DNA of 64,000 bases from Schistocerca nitens (Eukaryota; Arthropoda; Insecta; Orthoptera; Acrididae): the NCBI RefSeq assembly GCF_023898315.1, contig NC_064622.1:358465234-358529233 (forward strand), read 5' to 3'. The notes under the pieces were generated by a model. The model did no database searches and was not told where the DNA came from. It saw nothing but the letters and a program-made list of their open reading frames with translations. Below, one piece after another: positions 22,125 to 32,047 of the stretch (within the stretch, counting starts at the first letter, position 1; each line of letters opens with the position of its first letter). A program made the position numbers and the translations under genes.

Positions 22125-22425
22125 TGGTAACGGCCTTACCGCAGATGACCGAAGTTAAGCGCTGTCGGGCGTGGCCGGCCCTTGGATGGGTAGCCATCTC
22201 GGCCGCCGTGTGCTGTTGCCATTTTTCGGGGAACACTCAGCCTCGTGATGCCAATTGAGGAACTACTCGACCGAATAGTAGCGGCTCTGGTCAAAGAAAA
22301 CCATCGTAACGACCGGGAGAGCGGCGTGCTGACCACATGCCCCTCCTATCTACATCCTCATCTGAGGATGACACGGCGGTCGGATGGTTCCAATGGGCCA
22401 CTTGTGGCCTGATGACGGAGTGCTT
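22125..22425 (+). mobile_element. 5S rRNA-derived SINE, copy 2, internally deleted head
   Basis: The copy starts TTGGTAACGGCCTTACCGCAG and then passes directly to ATGACCGAAGTTAAGCGC, so about 25 bases of the 5S head are missing relative to 19912-20245. The rest follows: CTTGGATGGGTAGCC, GAATAGTAGCGGCTCTGGTC, GACCACATGCCCCTCC and ATGACACGGCGGTCGGATGG. Loss inside the 5S part may remove an internal promoter element. Confidence 0.8.
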
Positions 22426-22778
22426 TTCATATAGTTCAATAATTGTCACGCTGTACGAGGTTCCTATGCACAGCGTATCGTAATTAATAGTGAAAACTGA
22501 CATGGATGGAAGTGCACAACGAAAAAGGAGATGCAAAATAATAAGCCGCATCTGCGAAAAAATGTAGTCTAACTAGCTCTGCTCTTTTCAATCAGGACAA
22601 CATCTCCAAACAGACTCAATAAAATTACATTTTTCTCAAGCTTCTTCAACCATTTTGGGGGGCTGTCATTGTCGCCATTGCGTATTGTTCTTTGTGTTCC
22701 AAAAAAACTGCCAAGCCGCGGTGCCAAAACATAAGCGACACCTACAAACTACGTTTAGGACACAAGTTTTCACTTATG

Positions 22779-23140
22779 TTTCACAAATGTTCAATGCGCC
22801 TTCCGCTAGACACCTACATTACACCCAGACGCTAGTCAGTCTCGTCGCATACTTTTTTGAGCGTTGCTGTTGGTTGCTTTGTGTTGTCTAAGACCACCCG
22901 ATGCTGTTAGAAGGGGAGACTCACATACGGAGCCTCCCACAAACCTCCACATTAAAAAAAAAAAAAATCACTTAGCTTGAAATCGGGCGACCTTGGCGGC
23001 TAATGGTGCCATGTGAGATCCTTACATCACTTACTGCCGATTCATTGTTGAGGCAGCTCATTCTTAAGAAACGCTCTCACGTGCGCTCTCAGTGCGGTAC
23101 CGCCCCGTCTTGTCGAAAAACGAAATTTTCGGCAAGTTGT
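22779..23140 (-). pseudogene. IS630/mariner-like transposase C-terminal relic
   Basis: On the minus strand FRQDGAVPH (second catalytic Asp) is at about 23115-23140. A decayed FLRMSCLNNESAV segment and ISRQGRPISS follow. The far end reads GRRIEHL and a stop near 22779, matching the usual C terminus HIEHL. The stretch between holds stops and probably deletions. The neighbouring poly-A at 22955-22968 marks another small insertion or slippage. Confidence 0.55.
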
Positions 23141-23838
23141 CGGGATTGAGTAATGAACAAGGGAGGGAGCTACCTACACCAGGAGGCTCCCTGGTGGCAA
23201 CCACATGAACCGGGAAATTACAACAAGCACCAAGGTAAACTTCTAGTTATGATGTGCTAGTAAGAATTCGCCCGAAGTTTTTATCTTCATTCATGTAATA
23301 AACATACTCTTGCAAATCATATGAATCTTCTTGAAACATAACTACGAAAGGCGTTCAATGAGTAATGCAACACATTCTTTGTCGGCCAGTTTAGGCTGAA
23401 AAAATTGCGGAATTTGTTGTGGGACATCGTGGAAAATCCCCGCTTCAGCCTCTATTGCTTCATGAAGTTGCGACACGTGGTCTTTAAAATAGCGTCTGTA
23501 ACGGAGTTATGTTCCAAGCAGACCGCTGTCATTGAGTTTCTTTTGGCGTAAAACAGAAAAATCGGAGATATTCATAGACGCTTGCAGAATGTCTACAGAG
23601 ACCTGGCAGTGAACAGAAGCACGGCGAGTGTTACGTGAAACATCTGTCCCATCTGCCGCGTGCTGGCTGGCCGTACACAGTTGTTACCCATGCATTCTTG
23701 GAACGCGCTTACTCTCTAATTCCAGATGATGACAGACCGCAATCAAACACCTCGCTGCACAACTGGACGTTTCTGTTGGTAGTGCCGATACACTCGTCCA
23801 CCAGTTGGGGTGCTCAAAGCCGTGTGCCCGCGGGATTC

Positions 23839-24031
23839 AAATTCAGACGGTTCAAATGGCTCTAAGCACTATGGTACTTAACATCTGAGGTCATCGGCCC
23901 CCTAAGAACTACTTAAACCTAACTAAGCACATCACACATATCCATGCCCGAGACAGGATTCGAACCTGCGACCGTAGCAACAGCGCGGTTCCGGACTGAA
24001 GCGCCTAGAACCGCTCTACCACAGCGGCCGG
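23839..24031 (-). mobile_element. SINE family A
   Basis: A minus-strand copy with flanking CCCGCGGGATTC (23827-23838) and CCCGCGGGGTTC (24032-24043). The head (GCCGCTGTGGTAGAGCGGTT on the minus strand) and B box are intact; it lies in the mariner transposase. Confidence 0.9.
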
Positions 24032-24179
24032 CCCGCGGGGTTCCTCGCCACCTAACACAAGACCATAAAGAGCAATGAAGGACCAACTGTGGGGAATTGA
24101 TTGGGCATTACGAAGATGATTGTGACAGTCATGAACATCGTCACAGGTTATGAAACACTGGTTCATCAGCCTGAACCGC

Positions 24180-24737
24180 TGAAACGTCCCCTTTTGAAGA
24201 ACTATATACGACTGTGCTTAAACTGACACACAATATTTTTAGCGCAACGCAATCTGACTTTCAAAAATCCCTACAAAAGAATGGCCCTGACTAACATTAA
24301 CCTATACCTTTCACAAATCACTTACCTCACCAAAAATCTTCGTTACTCGAACTACTGCAATACAGCGAACGCCACTACTGCCAGCTAAATAAAAGATTCA
24401 AACTACTGAAGGCACTAACTACTAATAGGCATAGTTAGCAAATGAAAGATTTTAATAGAGAACAAACAATGTATTTACCTTAATAATCATAATATATATA
24501 GCAGTTCATGACAAATTTCAAAACTCCGCCATTTCTCTCCCCACATCCACCACTGCTGGCGGCTCACCTCCAACTGCGCAACGCTACGCGCTGTTCACAT
24601 CCAGCTGCCGCTGCCCAACACTACAATGGCAGACAACAATGCAAACTAGCCACAGACTGCACACAGCACAGCCAGTGATTTTCATACAGAGCGCTACGTA
24701 ACGTTGCCAATAACAAAACATAAACAGCCTACTTACA
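24180..24737. mobile_element. Solo LTR or LTR-like insertion, family T
   Basis: A 558-bp sequence starts TGAAACGTCCCC and ends CTTACA, so it has TG and CA ends. The flanking tetramers CCGC (24176-24179) and CCGG (24738-24741) are compatible with a short mutated duplication. It splits codons of the mariner transposase that are otherwise contiguous. I know this sequence as an abundant LTR-like repeat in locust DNA. No internal region is present. Confidence 0.6.
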
Positions 24738-25340
24738 CCGGAAACAAAACGCAAGCATGGAGTAGCGCCACACCACCTCTGCTCCAAAGAAAAAGTTGAA
24801 AGGCGCAGCCTCAGCCACTAAATTCACGACGACACTCTTTTGGGACTCTGATTGGGTTATTTTGTTTGATGTCCTCCCTCGTGACGAAACGATCAACTCT
24901 GAAGCGTATTACGCTACCCACAGGAAACTGAAGAAACGAAATCAGAGTGTTCGTCGCCACAAAAACGTAAATGAACTTCTTCTTCACCGTAACAATGTCA
25001 GGCCTCAGACAATTCTGCGCACCCGAAAGAAGCTCAGAAATCTTCCTCATTCACCCTACTGCCCGGATCTCGCACTTTCCATCTGTCTGACCCAATGAAG
25101 GATGCTCTCAGCGGGAAAGAGTACGTGGATGATGGGGAGGTTATTGATATGGCAAAACGTTGGCTTCGACGTCGCCCAGTAGAGTGGCACTATGTGGGCA
25201 TACAGGCCTTCCCAGTAATGCGGCGTGAGGCCGTCACAGTGTGCGCAAATTATGTTGAAAAATAGTGTTTTGTAGCCAGAAGAGTGAGGAATGATATTTT
25301 GTATTAGAATCCTGAATAAAACTAACATGTTTTCAGAAGA

Positions 25341-25552
25341 ATTTTTGGAAATTTGTGTTAAGTTCCTATGGGACCAAATTGCAGAGGTCATCGGTCCCTA
25401 GGCTTACACACTTCTAAATCTAACTTAAACTAAATTACGCTAAGGACAAGACACACACCCATGCCCGAGGGAGGAATCGAACCTCCAACAGGGTGAGCCG
25501 CGCGAACCGTGACAAGGCGCTCAAGACCACGCGGTTACTCCGCGCGGCTGCC
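25341..25552 (-). mobile_element. tRNA-headed SINE, family B
   Basis: A minus-strand copy flanked by TTTCAGAAGA (25331-25340) and TTTCAGAAGA (25553-25562). The head reads GCCGCGCGGAGTAACCGCG and the B box region is GGAGGTTCGATTCC. It lies near the right end of the mariner. Confidence 0.9.
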
Positions 25553-25642
25553 TTTCAGAAGACATGTGTTGCATTACTTATTTAACATAACCGTATATAA
25601 GGAATTAAACTATACAGCAAGAACTAGATGCTCTTTTTCTGC

Positions 25643-25844
25643 GCCGGCCGAAGTGGCCGTGCGGTTAAAGGCGCTGCAGTCTGGAACCGTGAGACCGCTA
25701 CGGTCGCAGGTTCGAATCCTGCCTCGGGCATGGATGTTTGTGATGTCCTTAGGTTAGTTAGGTTTAACTAGTTCTAAGTTCTAGGGGACTAATGACCTCA
25801 GCAGTTGAGTCCCAAAGTGCTCAGAGCCATTTGAACCATTTTTT
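25643..25844 (+). mobile_element. SINE family A (subfamily A2)
   Basis: Full-length copy with duplication CTTTTTCTGC (25633-25642 and 25845-25854). The head has GCGGTTAAAGGCGCTGCAG and the body AACTAGTTCTAAG and GGGACTAATGACC, the A2 diagnostic set. Confidence 0.93.
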
Positions 25845-25959
25845 CTTTTTCTGCAGTTTGAATATTGTGAGCACATTTTACGTACTTGATTTCAAGAACT
25901 GATATGGAGTGCGTGTAGGAACAGTATGTAACTATGAGGAACTTGCTGGTACTCACTGG

Positions 25960-26295
25960 TGGCAGAACCATAAAGATATCCTCGCGTACAGACTCGAGAG
26001 GTAGCATACTGGTTGACGGACGAGACTTTACATGTTTCTTAGAGATCGGACGAACACTGTTAACCTCCAGGGGTACACATATGAGGTACAGTTACCACGC
26101 CCGCGAGATATAGTCGGTCCAGACGTCCGCTTAACGAAAGATAATGCGCGACAGCACGGACATAATCTGGTTGAAGAATATTTCACTGATGGCGGTATCT
26201 ACCGCATGGACTGGCCAGAGCAGTTTCCGGATGAGAATACTGCATATCATATCTGGGAAGTATTTAAAAGATCAGCTGCAGATCGACAACGGTGA
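25960..26295 (+). pseudogene. Tc1-like transposase C-terminal relic
   Basis: The plus-strand frame reads VRLTKDNARQHGHNLVEEYF (second catalytic Asp, normally QDNARPH), then GGIYRMDWPEQFPDENTAYH (the usual RMDWPARSPDLNPIEH) and IWEVFKRSAADRQR. The third catalytic region has lost the NPIE core. Upstream, near 25980-26030, shorter similarity continues in another frame. Confidence 0.7.
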
Positions 26296-26369
26296 TACAA
26301 GTGTCTGGTACAATTAGACACCGCTCCTTCTCAGAATGGTATCGCCTCCCAAAAGAGTTCTAAAATCAA

Positions 26370-26830
26370 TCGATAGATCGCGTACCCAGTCTTCCCAAGG
26401 TTCCAGCTTAGCTCCCTCATTGTTTTCTTGCGTATTTGAAAGACTTTTATCAGTAACATTCCAGATGCCAAGTTAGTTCTGTTTGCTGATGGTACAGACA
26501 CGGCAATAAATAGCAAATAAAGAGTAATTTTAGAAAGACATTAATAAGTGGCTCTTGGCGAATAGTTTGTCATTAAACTTTGAAATGACACATTACATGC
26601 ACTTCAGAACTTGTAAGAGGTTTCCTTCAAGTTCATGTCTAACATGTGAAGACATCCAGATAGAAGAGGTGGACAGTGTTAAATTTTTGGGACTACAACT
26701 TGATGGTAAATTTAGTTGGGAGGAGCATTGAAAAGACCTCTTGAAGCACCTAAACAAATCTTTCTCCGCAATGTGGATGTTGTTAGGCATAAAAAATTAA
26801 AAATGTTTCAAAGGGGTTAGTAAGACCCAC
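26370..26830 (+). pseudogene. Jockey/CR1-like reverse transcriptase fragment
   Basis: Reading the plus strand, PQGSSLAPSLFS near 26395-26430 matches the PQGSVLGPLLF motif. VLFADGTDTAINS near 26478-26515 is the FADD active site with Asp replaced by Gly. INKWLLANSLSLNFEMTHYM and VDSVKFLGLQLDGKFSWEEH follow. A stop and frame changes break it. It is a middle fragment, truncated at both ends. Confidence 0.7.
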
Positions 26831-27346
26831 TTTCATACTGTTGAAAACAATTTGGTTCTTCACTTGTTCATTTATGTCCATTTTTGCTCAATTCTATCGT
26901 TTAGCTGCAAAATCGGTCACACAATCTCTGGTAAAGGACAATGAGAGCGTGTTTATTTATTTTTTTGCTTTTATGCAGTCCGTTTTCGTCCTCACCTTCC
27001 CTTTGTGTATGTATGTATGTGGATAGGTGGGCATGTTTTACATGGAGGTTACGAGTGTTTGAAGTACACTCCAACGGATTCAGAGGGTTCCGTAAAGTCG
27101 TAGGTTAGTAGTGCCAACCTAACCTTCCGGCCGCCTGAGACAGCAGCGGAACCAGAGACACTGGTTAGTCACAGGGAGTGGATGTACCGTTCCGCTGAAT
27201 ACAGGTGCAGAGTTGGCAACAGGTCTCTCCCACTTGCTCGGGTTAGAGTCGCTCCAGAACAAATGACGGGGCACTGTTTGCTTGGGTCCGGTAAGCTGCA
27301 GGTGTGCTTTGCTAGATTTTTGCAGTGAACACATATTGTATTGTAG
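26831..27346. other. Unassigned sequence
   Basis: Partly T-rich, with TGTATG repeats near 27006-27022. No recognised domain. The first part may continue the reverse transcriptase relic. Confidence 0.35.
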
Positions 27347-27690
27347 GACGATCACTCTATTGTATAAATAATTCAAAAGCAAAGATCGCTTGCAGTTGTT
27401 TTTTTAATTTTTCTTTCTGCGACAGTGGTTTTATATCAGCTGGTCTGCCTCATGCATCGTTATATCCAAATGATTTATGCATGTTAAGCTACATTCAGGT
27501 ATGTGGTGCTGTACTACTAGTAATGTACAGTAATGTATATAGTGTAACTCTTGTAAGCCCTCCCTCAAACCTGTCATGTTATATCTTCACAGATCCGATG
27601 ATGGCACCTTTAGTGTGTTGAAACCGGTCATCTAGTAAACAGTGTTTAAGCGATCTTGGCTTTTGATTTATTTATAAATTATTTCAGATG
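27347..27690 (+). mobile_element. Repeat P with inverted ends and a hammerhead-like motif
   Basis: The ends are imperfect inverted repeats: AAATAATTCAAAAGCAAAG and GATCGCTT near 27358-27385, and AAGCGATCTTGGCTTTTGAT near 27648-27667. Between them lies a conserved body (CAGCTGGTCTGCCTCATGCA near 27437-27456) and a hammerhead-like motif at 27591-27633. A second copy, in reverse, is at 50940-51130. Repeats of this build accompany Penelope-like elements in other animals, but no Penelope coding sequence adjoins it here. Confidence 0.6.
27591..27633 (+). ncRNA. Hammerhead-ribozyme-like motif
   Basis: The order is AGAT (stem I), CCGATGA (core CUGAUGA with one change), a weak stem II of five pairs including two G-U, GAAA, CCGGTC (minimal stem III ending in the UC cleavage site), then ATCT closing stem I. 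One base between the core and stem II stays unpaired, and the U-to-C change in the core may reduce activity. Minimal stem III is known for hammerheads of Penelope-like elements. Confidence 0.5.
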
Positions 27691-27969
27691 GTGTTTGTAA
27701 TTAATTTCGTTTTTCGGTGTGATAATGCGTAATTTTTGCAAGTTTTGATTATTCTGATTTTTCTGGGATAAATTTATGCGTTTTATGAAGTCCCATGGGT
27801 CTTTCTTGTACTGAGAGAATGACCATTGAATCTGTCGTCTTGTGGTAGTTTCTGTAGAGTAAATATGTGGGACATAACTTGCAAAGAGTTTCCATGTTCT
27901 TACTGCCCGTGAATTGCATTGTAAATTTTGGTTTTCTCCAGTTTTTAATGGTGGTTCCTATGTGTAAAC

Positions 27970-28800
27970 CGACTGATTTTGCCCATCAGCTCACCACGTG
28001 TCTCTCATGTCAAAGTATCCTCCTCATCGTCATCTTCAATGAGTAGATCTTTTTTCCTCAATGAATATTCACATGCCTCTACACATACATTTAGATCATA
28101 CTCTGCAAGCTACCTAATGGTGTGTAGCGGAGGGTACTTTCCGTATCACTATCTCATCCCTCCAACTCTGTTCCACTCGCGAATAGTGCGTGGGAAGAAT
28201 GACTGTCGGTAAGCCTATGTATTGGCTCTAATTTCTTTAATTTTATCCTCGTGATCAATACGCGAGATGTATGTGGGGGAGGGGGGGGGGGGAAGTAATA
28301 TGTTGTTTGACTCCTCCTGAAAAGTTCTGTCCCGAAATTTCAATAGTAAATTTCTCCGTGACGCCTCCCTTGTAACGTCTGCCTGTGGAGTTTCTTTAGC
28401 ATCTTCGTAACGCTCTCTCACTAGCTAAACGATCCCGTGACGAAACGCGCCGCTCTTCGTTGGATCTTCTCTATCTCCTTTATCAGCCCTACCTGATAGG
28501 ATCCCAGATAGATGCAGTTTCTGAATTTACATGAATTGATTGATTCCGGCCACCAGCCCAACAAGTGTCTCTTAAGTCAGTTTTCTCCTCATGGTCACGT
28601 TCAATGAATATCTTTTTCTCCTGAACTCAACGAAAACCTGTATGTCCGTATTTTTTGATCAATTGTTTCACGGTTTTTGAATTTGCCTAAACTGATGGAT
28701 TTTTGCCCAACTGCCCACCATGTATCCACCAGTTCATAGCTACCTTCTTTTTGCATTGTTTGATGCATAGGTCTGTTTCCCTCGAGATCGCCGGCCACTG
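27970..28800. repeat. Diverged repeated units around a LINE insertion
   Basis: Three stretches share order and wording: 27977-28060, 28537-28620 and 28685-28735. Each runs from a CTGATTTTGCCCA-like start through a CACCA core, and two continue into CTCCTCAT, then TTCAATGA and ATCTTTTT. The array was split by the LINE at 28078-28510. Nature unknown. Confidence 0.45.
28078..28510 (-). mobile_element. Jockey-like LINE 3' end (family L1, copy 2)
   Basis: The same 3' end as at 6358 and 30478: on the minus strand a GGATCC start, then AAGAGCGGCGCGTTTCGTCA, and at the far end CATTAGGTAGCTTGCAGAGT. A G run of about 12 at 28281-28292 has expanded inside it. The coding frame is broken (28215-28421 retains RNLLLKFRDRTFQEESNNIL). 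Older than the other two copies by its divergence. Confidence 0.8.
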
Positions 28801-29012
28801 TAGCCGAGCGGTTCTAGACGCTTCAGTCCGGAACCGTGCTGCTGCTACGGTCGCAGGTTCGAATCCTGCCTCGGGCATGGATGTGTGTGATGTCTTTGGG
28901 TTAGTTAGGTTTCAGTAGTTCTAAGTCTAGGGGACAGTAGCTCTAAGTCTAGGGGACTGATGACCTCAAATGTTAACTTCCATAATGCTTGGAGCCATCT
29001 GAACCATTTGAA
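28787..29012 (+). mobile_element. SINE family A with internal duplication
   Basis: Duplication CCCTCGAG (28779-28786 and 29013-29020) flanks the copy. The body contains two copies of AGTCTAGGGGAC (near 28923 and 28948) in tandem, so about 25 bp were duplicated in this copy. Confidence 0.9.
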
Positions 29013-29233
29013 CCCTCGAGTTCAACTGATACCTAAATGCATGTGTGATTACAGCTTACTTCTCATTTTCTGAATTTATGAAATCTCACTGATTTTCAGC
29101 CACTAGCGAGTGTTGGGTTATGAGTATGAACTACATTGGAACGCTACCCAATCAGCCACTGGAGCTCGTTATTGTAGAGCATAAGTAAAACGGTAACACG
29201 CATTTGTGGAAAATTTCATCCAGTAAATGATTT

Positions 29234-29396
29234 CGGTTAAAGGCGCTGCAGTCTGGAACCGCAAGACCGCTACGGTCGCAGGTTCGAATCCTGCCTCGGG
29301 CATGGATGTTTGTGATGTCCTTAGGTTAGTTAGGTTTAACTAGTTCTAAGTTCTAGGGGACTAATGACCTCAGCAGTTGTCCCATAGTGCTCAGAG
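29234..29396 (+). mobile_element. SINE family A (subfamily A2), truncated at both ends
   Basis: The copy begins inside the A box (CGGTTAAAGGCG) and ends at GCTCAGAG, without the usual ATTTGAACC tail. A perfect 14-bp duplication, CCAGTAAATGATTT, lies at 29220-29233 and 29397-29410, so the truncations date from insertion. It lacks an A-rich tail. Confidence 0.9.
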
Positions 29397-29581
29397 CCAG
29401 TAAATGATTTTTATATTTTTGTGCCCTTGCCTGTATTGGTGCTTGATTCCGGAAGTACACTTAGGAATACCCCTCTGATACCCCCAGTGATCATTAGATA
29501 CTACCAAATGCTTAGCCAGTTAGCATGACATGTTTATGCATCCAATATGAATTATACACTGAGGTGACAAGAGGAGGTAAC

Positions 29582-30470
29582 TCAATACTGTGTCAGGATT
29601 CCTGTTGTCTGGCGTAGCACAGCACCACCATGTGGCATGAATCCAACAATTCGTTGGAAGTCCCCTGCAGAAATATTGTGCCATGCTGCCTCTATAGCTG
29701 TCCCTAAGTGCGAAAGTGTTGCTGGTGCAGGAGTTTGCGCATGAACTGACCTTTCGATTATGTCCCTTAAATGTTCGATGGGATTCATGTCGGGCGAAAC
29801 GGGTGGCCAAATCATTCGCTCAAATTGTCCTGGATGTTCTTCAGACCGATGACGTGGCACATTGTCATCCATAAAAATTTCATGGTTGTTTGGTAACATG
29901 AAGTCCATTAATGGCGGCAGATGGTCTCCAAGTAGCCGATTAATAATTATTTCCAGTCAATGATCGGACCAGAGGACGCAGACCGTCCCACATAGACACA
30001 CCGCACACCATTATGAAACTATGCGCAGTTTGCACAGTGCCTTGTTGGCATCTTGAGTCCACGGCTTCATGGGATTTGCGTCACACTGTAATCCTACCAC
30101 CACCTCTTACCAACTGAAATTGGGACTCATCCGACCAATATGATCACAAGGCCAAGAGAGGCGCTGCAGACAATGTCGCGCTGTTAGCAGAGGCACCCAC
30201 TTCGGTCGTCTGCTACTATAACCCATTAACGCCACATTTCGTCGCACTGTCCTAACGGATACGTTCGTGTACGTCCCACATTGATTTCACACAGAGTTGC
30301 TTGTCTGTTATCACTTACAACTCTACGAAAATGTCCTGCTCTTTGTGGTTAAGTGAAGGCTGTCGGCCACTGGACTGTCCATGGTGAAAGATAATGCCTG
30401 AAATTTGTTATTCTCAGAACACTCTTGACGCTGTGGATCTCGGAATATTGAATTACCTAACGAATTCCAA
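29582..30470 (-). pseudogene. Tc1-like transposase pseudogene
   Basis: The clearest frame (29582-29908, minus) reads IFMDDNVPRHRSEEH (second catalytic Asp), RMIWPPVSPDMNPIEHLRD (third catalytic region, DD34E spacing) and a C-terminal SHLGTAIEAAWHNIS with a stop after the QTTGILTQY residues. Upstream toward 30470 the DNA-binding half is present but broken, and the first catalytic region near 30110-30140 is in a different frame. The N-terminal codons continue beyond the LINE at 31571-31640. Confidence 0.82.
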
Positions 30471-30477
30471 AATGGAA

Positions 30478-31570
30478 TGTCTACATCTTCATCTACATCC
30501 ATACTCCGCAAGCCACCTGACGGTGTGTGGCGGAGGGTACCTTGAGTACCTCTATAGGTTCCCCCTTCTATTCCAGTCTCGTATTGTTCGTGGAATGAAA
30601 GATTGTTGGCATGCCTCTGTGTGGGCTCTAATCTCTCTGATTTTATCCTCATGGTCTCTTCGGGAGATATACGTAGGAGGGAGCAATATACTGCTTGACT
30701 CCTCGGTGAAAGTATGTTCTCGAAACTTCAACAAAAGTCCGTACCGAGCTACTGAGCGTCTCTCCTGCAGAGTCTTCCACTGGAGTTTATCTATCATCTC
30801 CGTAACGCTTTCGCGATTACTAAATGTTCCTGTAACGAAGCGCGCTGCTCTCCGTTGGATCTTCTCTATCAACCCCACCGGGTACGGATCCCACACTGGT
30901 GAGCAATATTCAAGCAGTGGGCGAACAAGTGTACTGTAACCTACTTCCTTTGTTTTCGGATTGCATTTCCTCAGGAATCTTCCAATGAATCTCAGTCTGG
31001 CATATGCTTTACCGACGATCAACTTTATATGATCATTCCATTTTAAATCACTCCTAATGCCTACTCCCAGATAATTTATGGAATTAACTGCTTCCAGTTG
31101 CTGACCTGCTATATTGTAGCTAAATGATAAAGGATCTTTCTTTCTATGTATTCGCAACACATTACACTTGTCTACATTGAGATTCAATTGCCATTCCCTG
31201 CACCATGAGTCAATTCGCTGCAGATCCTCCTGCATTTCAGTACAGTTTTCCATTGTTACAACCTCTCGATGTACCACAGCATCATCCGCAAAAAGCCTCA
31301 GGGAACTTACGATGTTATCCACAAGGTCATTTACGTATATTGTGAATAGCAACGGTCCTACGACACTGCCCTGCGGCACACCTGAAATCACTCTTACTTC
31401 GGAAGACTTCTCTCCATTGAGAATGACATGCTGCGTTCTGTTATCTAGGAACTCTTCAATCCAATCACACAATTGGTCTGATAGTCCATATGCTCTTACT
31501 TTGTTCATTAAAAGTCTGTGGGGAACTGTATTGAACACCTTCGGGAAGTCAAGAAACACGGCATCTACCT
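30478..31570 (-). mobile_element. Jockey-like LINE, 5'-truncated (family L1, copy 3)
   Basis: This is the longest L1 copy. The 3' end carries TGTAGATGAAGATGTAGA at 30479-30496 on the minus strand. The copy breaks off in the first half of reverse transcriptase. It is inserted in the Tc1-like element and has an open coding frame, so it is relatively young. Confidence 0.9.
30552..31559 (-). CDS. Partial jockey-like reverse transcriptase, open frame
   Basis: 335 codons are open from an internal Met. In order: FLDFPKVFNTVPHRLL near residue 2 (motif A, normally DFSKAFDTV; the catalytic Asp here is Asn), SGVPQGSVVGPLLFTIYVND (motif B) near 59-78, LFADDAVVH (motif C with both Asp) near 88-96, LNVDKCNVLRIH, NSINYLGVGIRSDLKWNDH, then the C-terminal EKIQRRAARFVTG and TIRDWNRRGNL. 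It would copy the LINE's own RNA at a nicked site. The N-terminal endonuclease and first RT motifs are absent, and motif A is altered, so it cannot act alone. Confidence 0.88.
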   Translation of the reverse strand: MFLDFPKVFNTVPHRLLMNKVRAYGLSDQLCDWIEEFLDNRTQHVILNGEKSSEVRVISGVPQGSVVGPLLFTIYVNDLVDNIVSSLRLFADDAVVHREVVTMENCTEMQEDLQRIDSWCREWQLNLNVDKCNVLRIHRKKDPLSFSYNIAGQQLEAVNSINYLGVGIRSDLKWNDHIKLIVGKAYARLRFIGRFLRKCNPKTKEVGYSTLVRPLLEYCSPVWDPYPVGLIEKIQRRAARFVTGTFSNRESVTEMIDKLQWKTLQERRSVARYGLLLKFREHTFTEESSSILLPPTYISRRDHEDKIREIRAHTEACQQSFIPRTIRDWNRRGNL

Positions 31571-32047
31571 AGCTCCAACTACCGTTCCGCGTTCAAAGTC
31601 TGTTAATTCCAGGCGTTCGGCCATAAGCATGTCGTAAACCTTTTAACATGAATCTCCTGAGTACAAATGATAGCTCCTCCAATGCACTGCCATTTTATAC
31701 CTTGTGTACGTGGCACTCCCGCCGTCTGCATATGTGCATATCGCTTTCCCATAACTTTTGCCACCCCTATGTATGAGCATGCACCCTCTCAGGTACCCAT
31801 TTTGATTCTCAGGTCCTCGTAATGTGAGTTGTACTTCCCTAAGCCTTACCTACCTAATTTCATTGCCATGTTGCCCGCCTCCGTAGCTCAGTGGCGTGTT
31901 AATTTTGGCCACAGTTGTCTGACGATGATTACTCTAAACGTGTCATAGATAAAGTATTTAGCGATCAAGATGGGGTCTCCCGCCCAATAATACCACACAA
32001 CCATTTCCATTAGCCTTTCTTTCCCACCGCGCTAAGAACGGTGGTAT

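Larger units (their letters stand above)
23500..25265 (+). pseudogene. Mariner transposase pseudogene, multiply interrupted
   Basis: The helix-turn-helix region appears as AVIEFLLA, DIHRRLQNVYRDLAVNRSTA near 23525-23630. A linker track GVLKAVCPRG is cut by the SINE and resumes at 24040. The region before the solo LTR corresponds to the EPLKR residues and resumes after it as QSMEWRHTT-like codons near 24750. KFTTTLFWDSDWVILFDVLP, LLLHRNNVRPQT (second catalytic Asp lost; normally LLHDNARPHT) and HSPYCPDLALS follow to 25080. C-terminal residues are visible to about 25265. Stops, three insertions and a lost catalytic residue show a dead copy. Confidence 0.8.
23347..25587 (+). mobile_element. Mariner element carrying two SINEs and a solo LTR
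   Basis: The ends are inverted repeats: CAATGAGTAATGCAACACAT at 23355 onward, and ATGTGTTGCATTACTTATT at about 25563-25581. Nested inside are a family A SINE (about 23839-24031), a solo LTR (24180-24737) and a family B SINE (25341-25552), each with flanking duplications. Removing them leaves about 1.3 kb, the expected mariner size. Confidence 0.8.
29556..31771 (-). mobile_element. Tc1-like element split by a LINE
   Basis: The ends CACTGAGGTGACAAG and (reverse) CATAGGGGTGGCAAAAG are inverted repeats, each bounded by TA (29554-29555 and 31772-31773). The transposase is on the minus strand. A LINE occupies 30478-31570; the short sequence TCTAC occurs on both sides and may be its target duplication. 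Without it the element is about 1.1 kb. Confidence 0.85.

Noticed and set aside
31873-31896. SINE head (CCGCCTCCGTAGCTCAGTGG)
   Set aside because: Only an A-box-like stretch is present. No B box follows at the expected distance, so it is too short to support.
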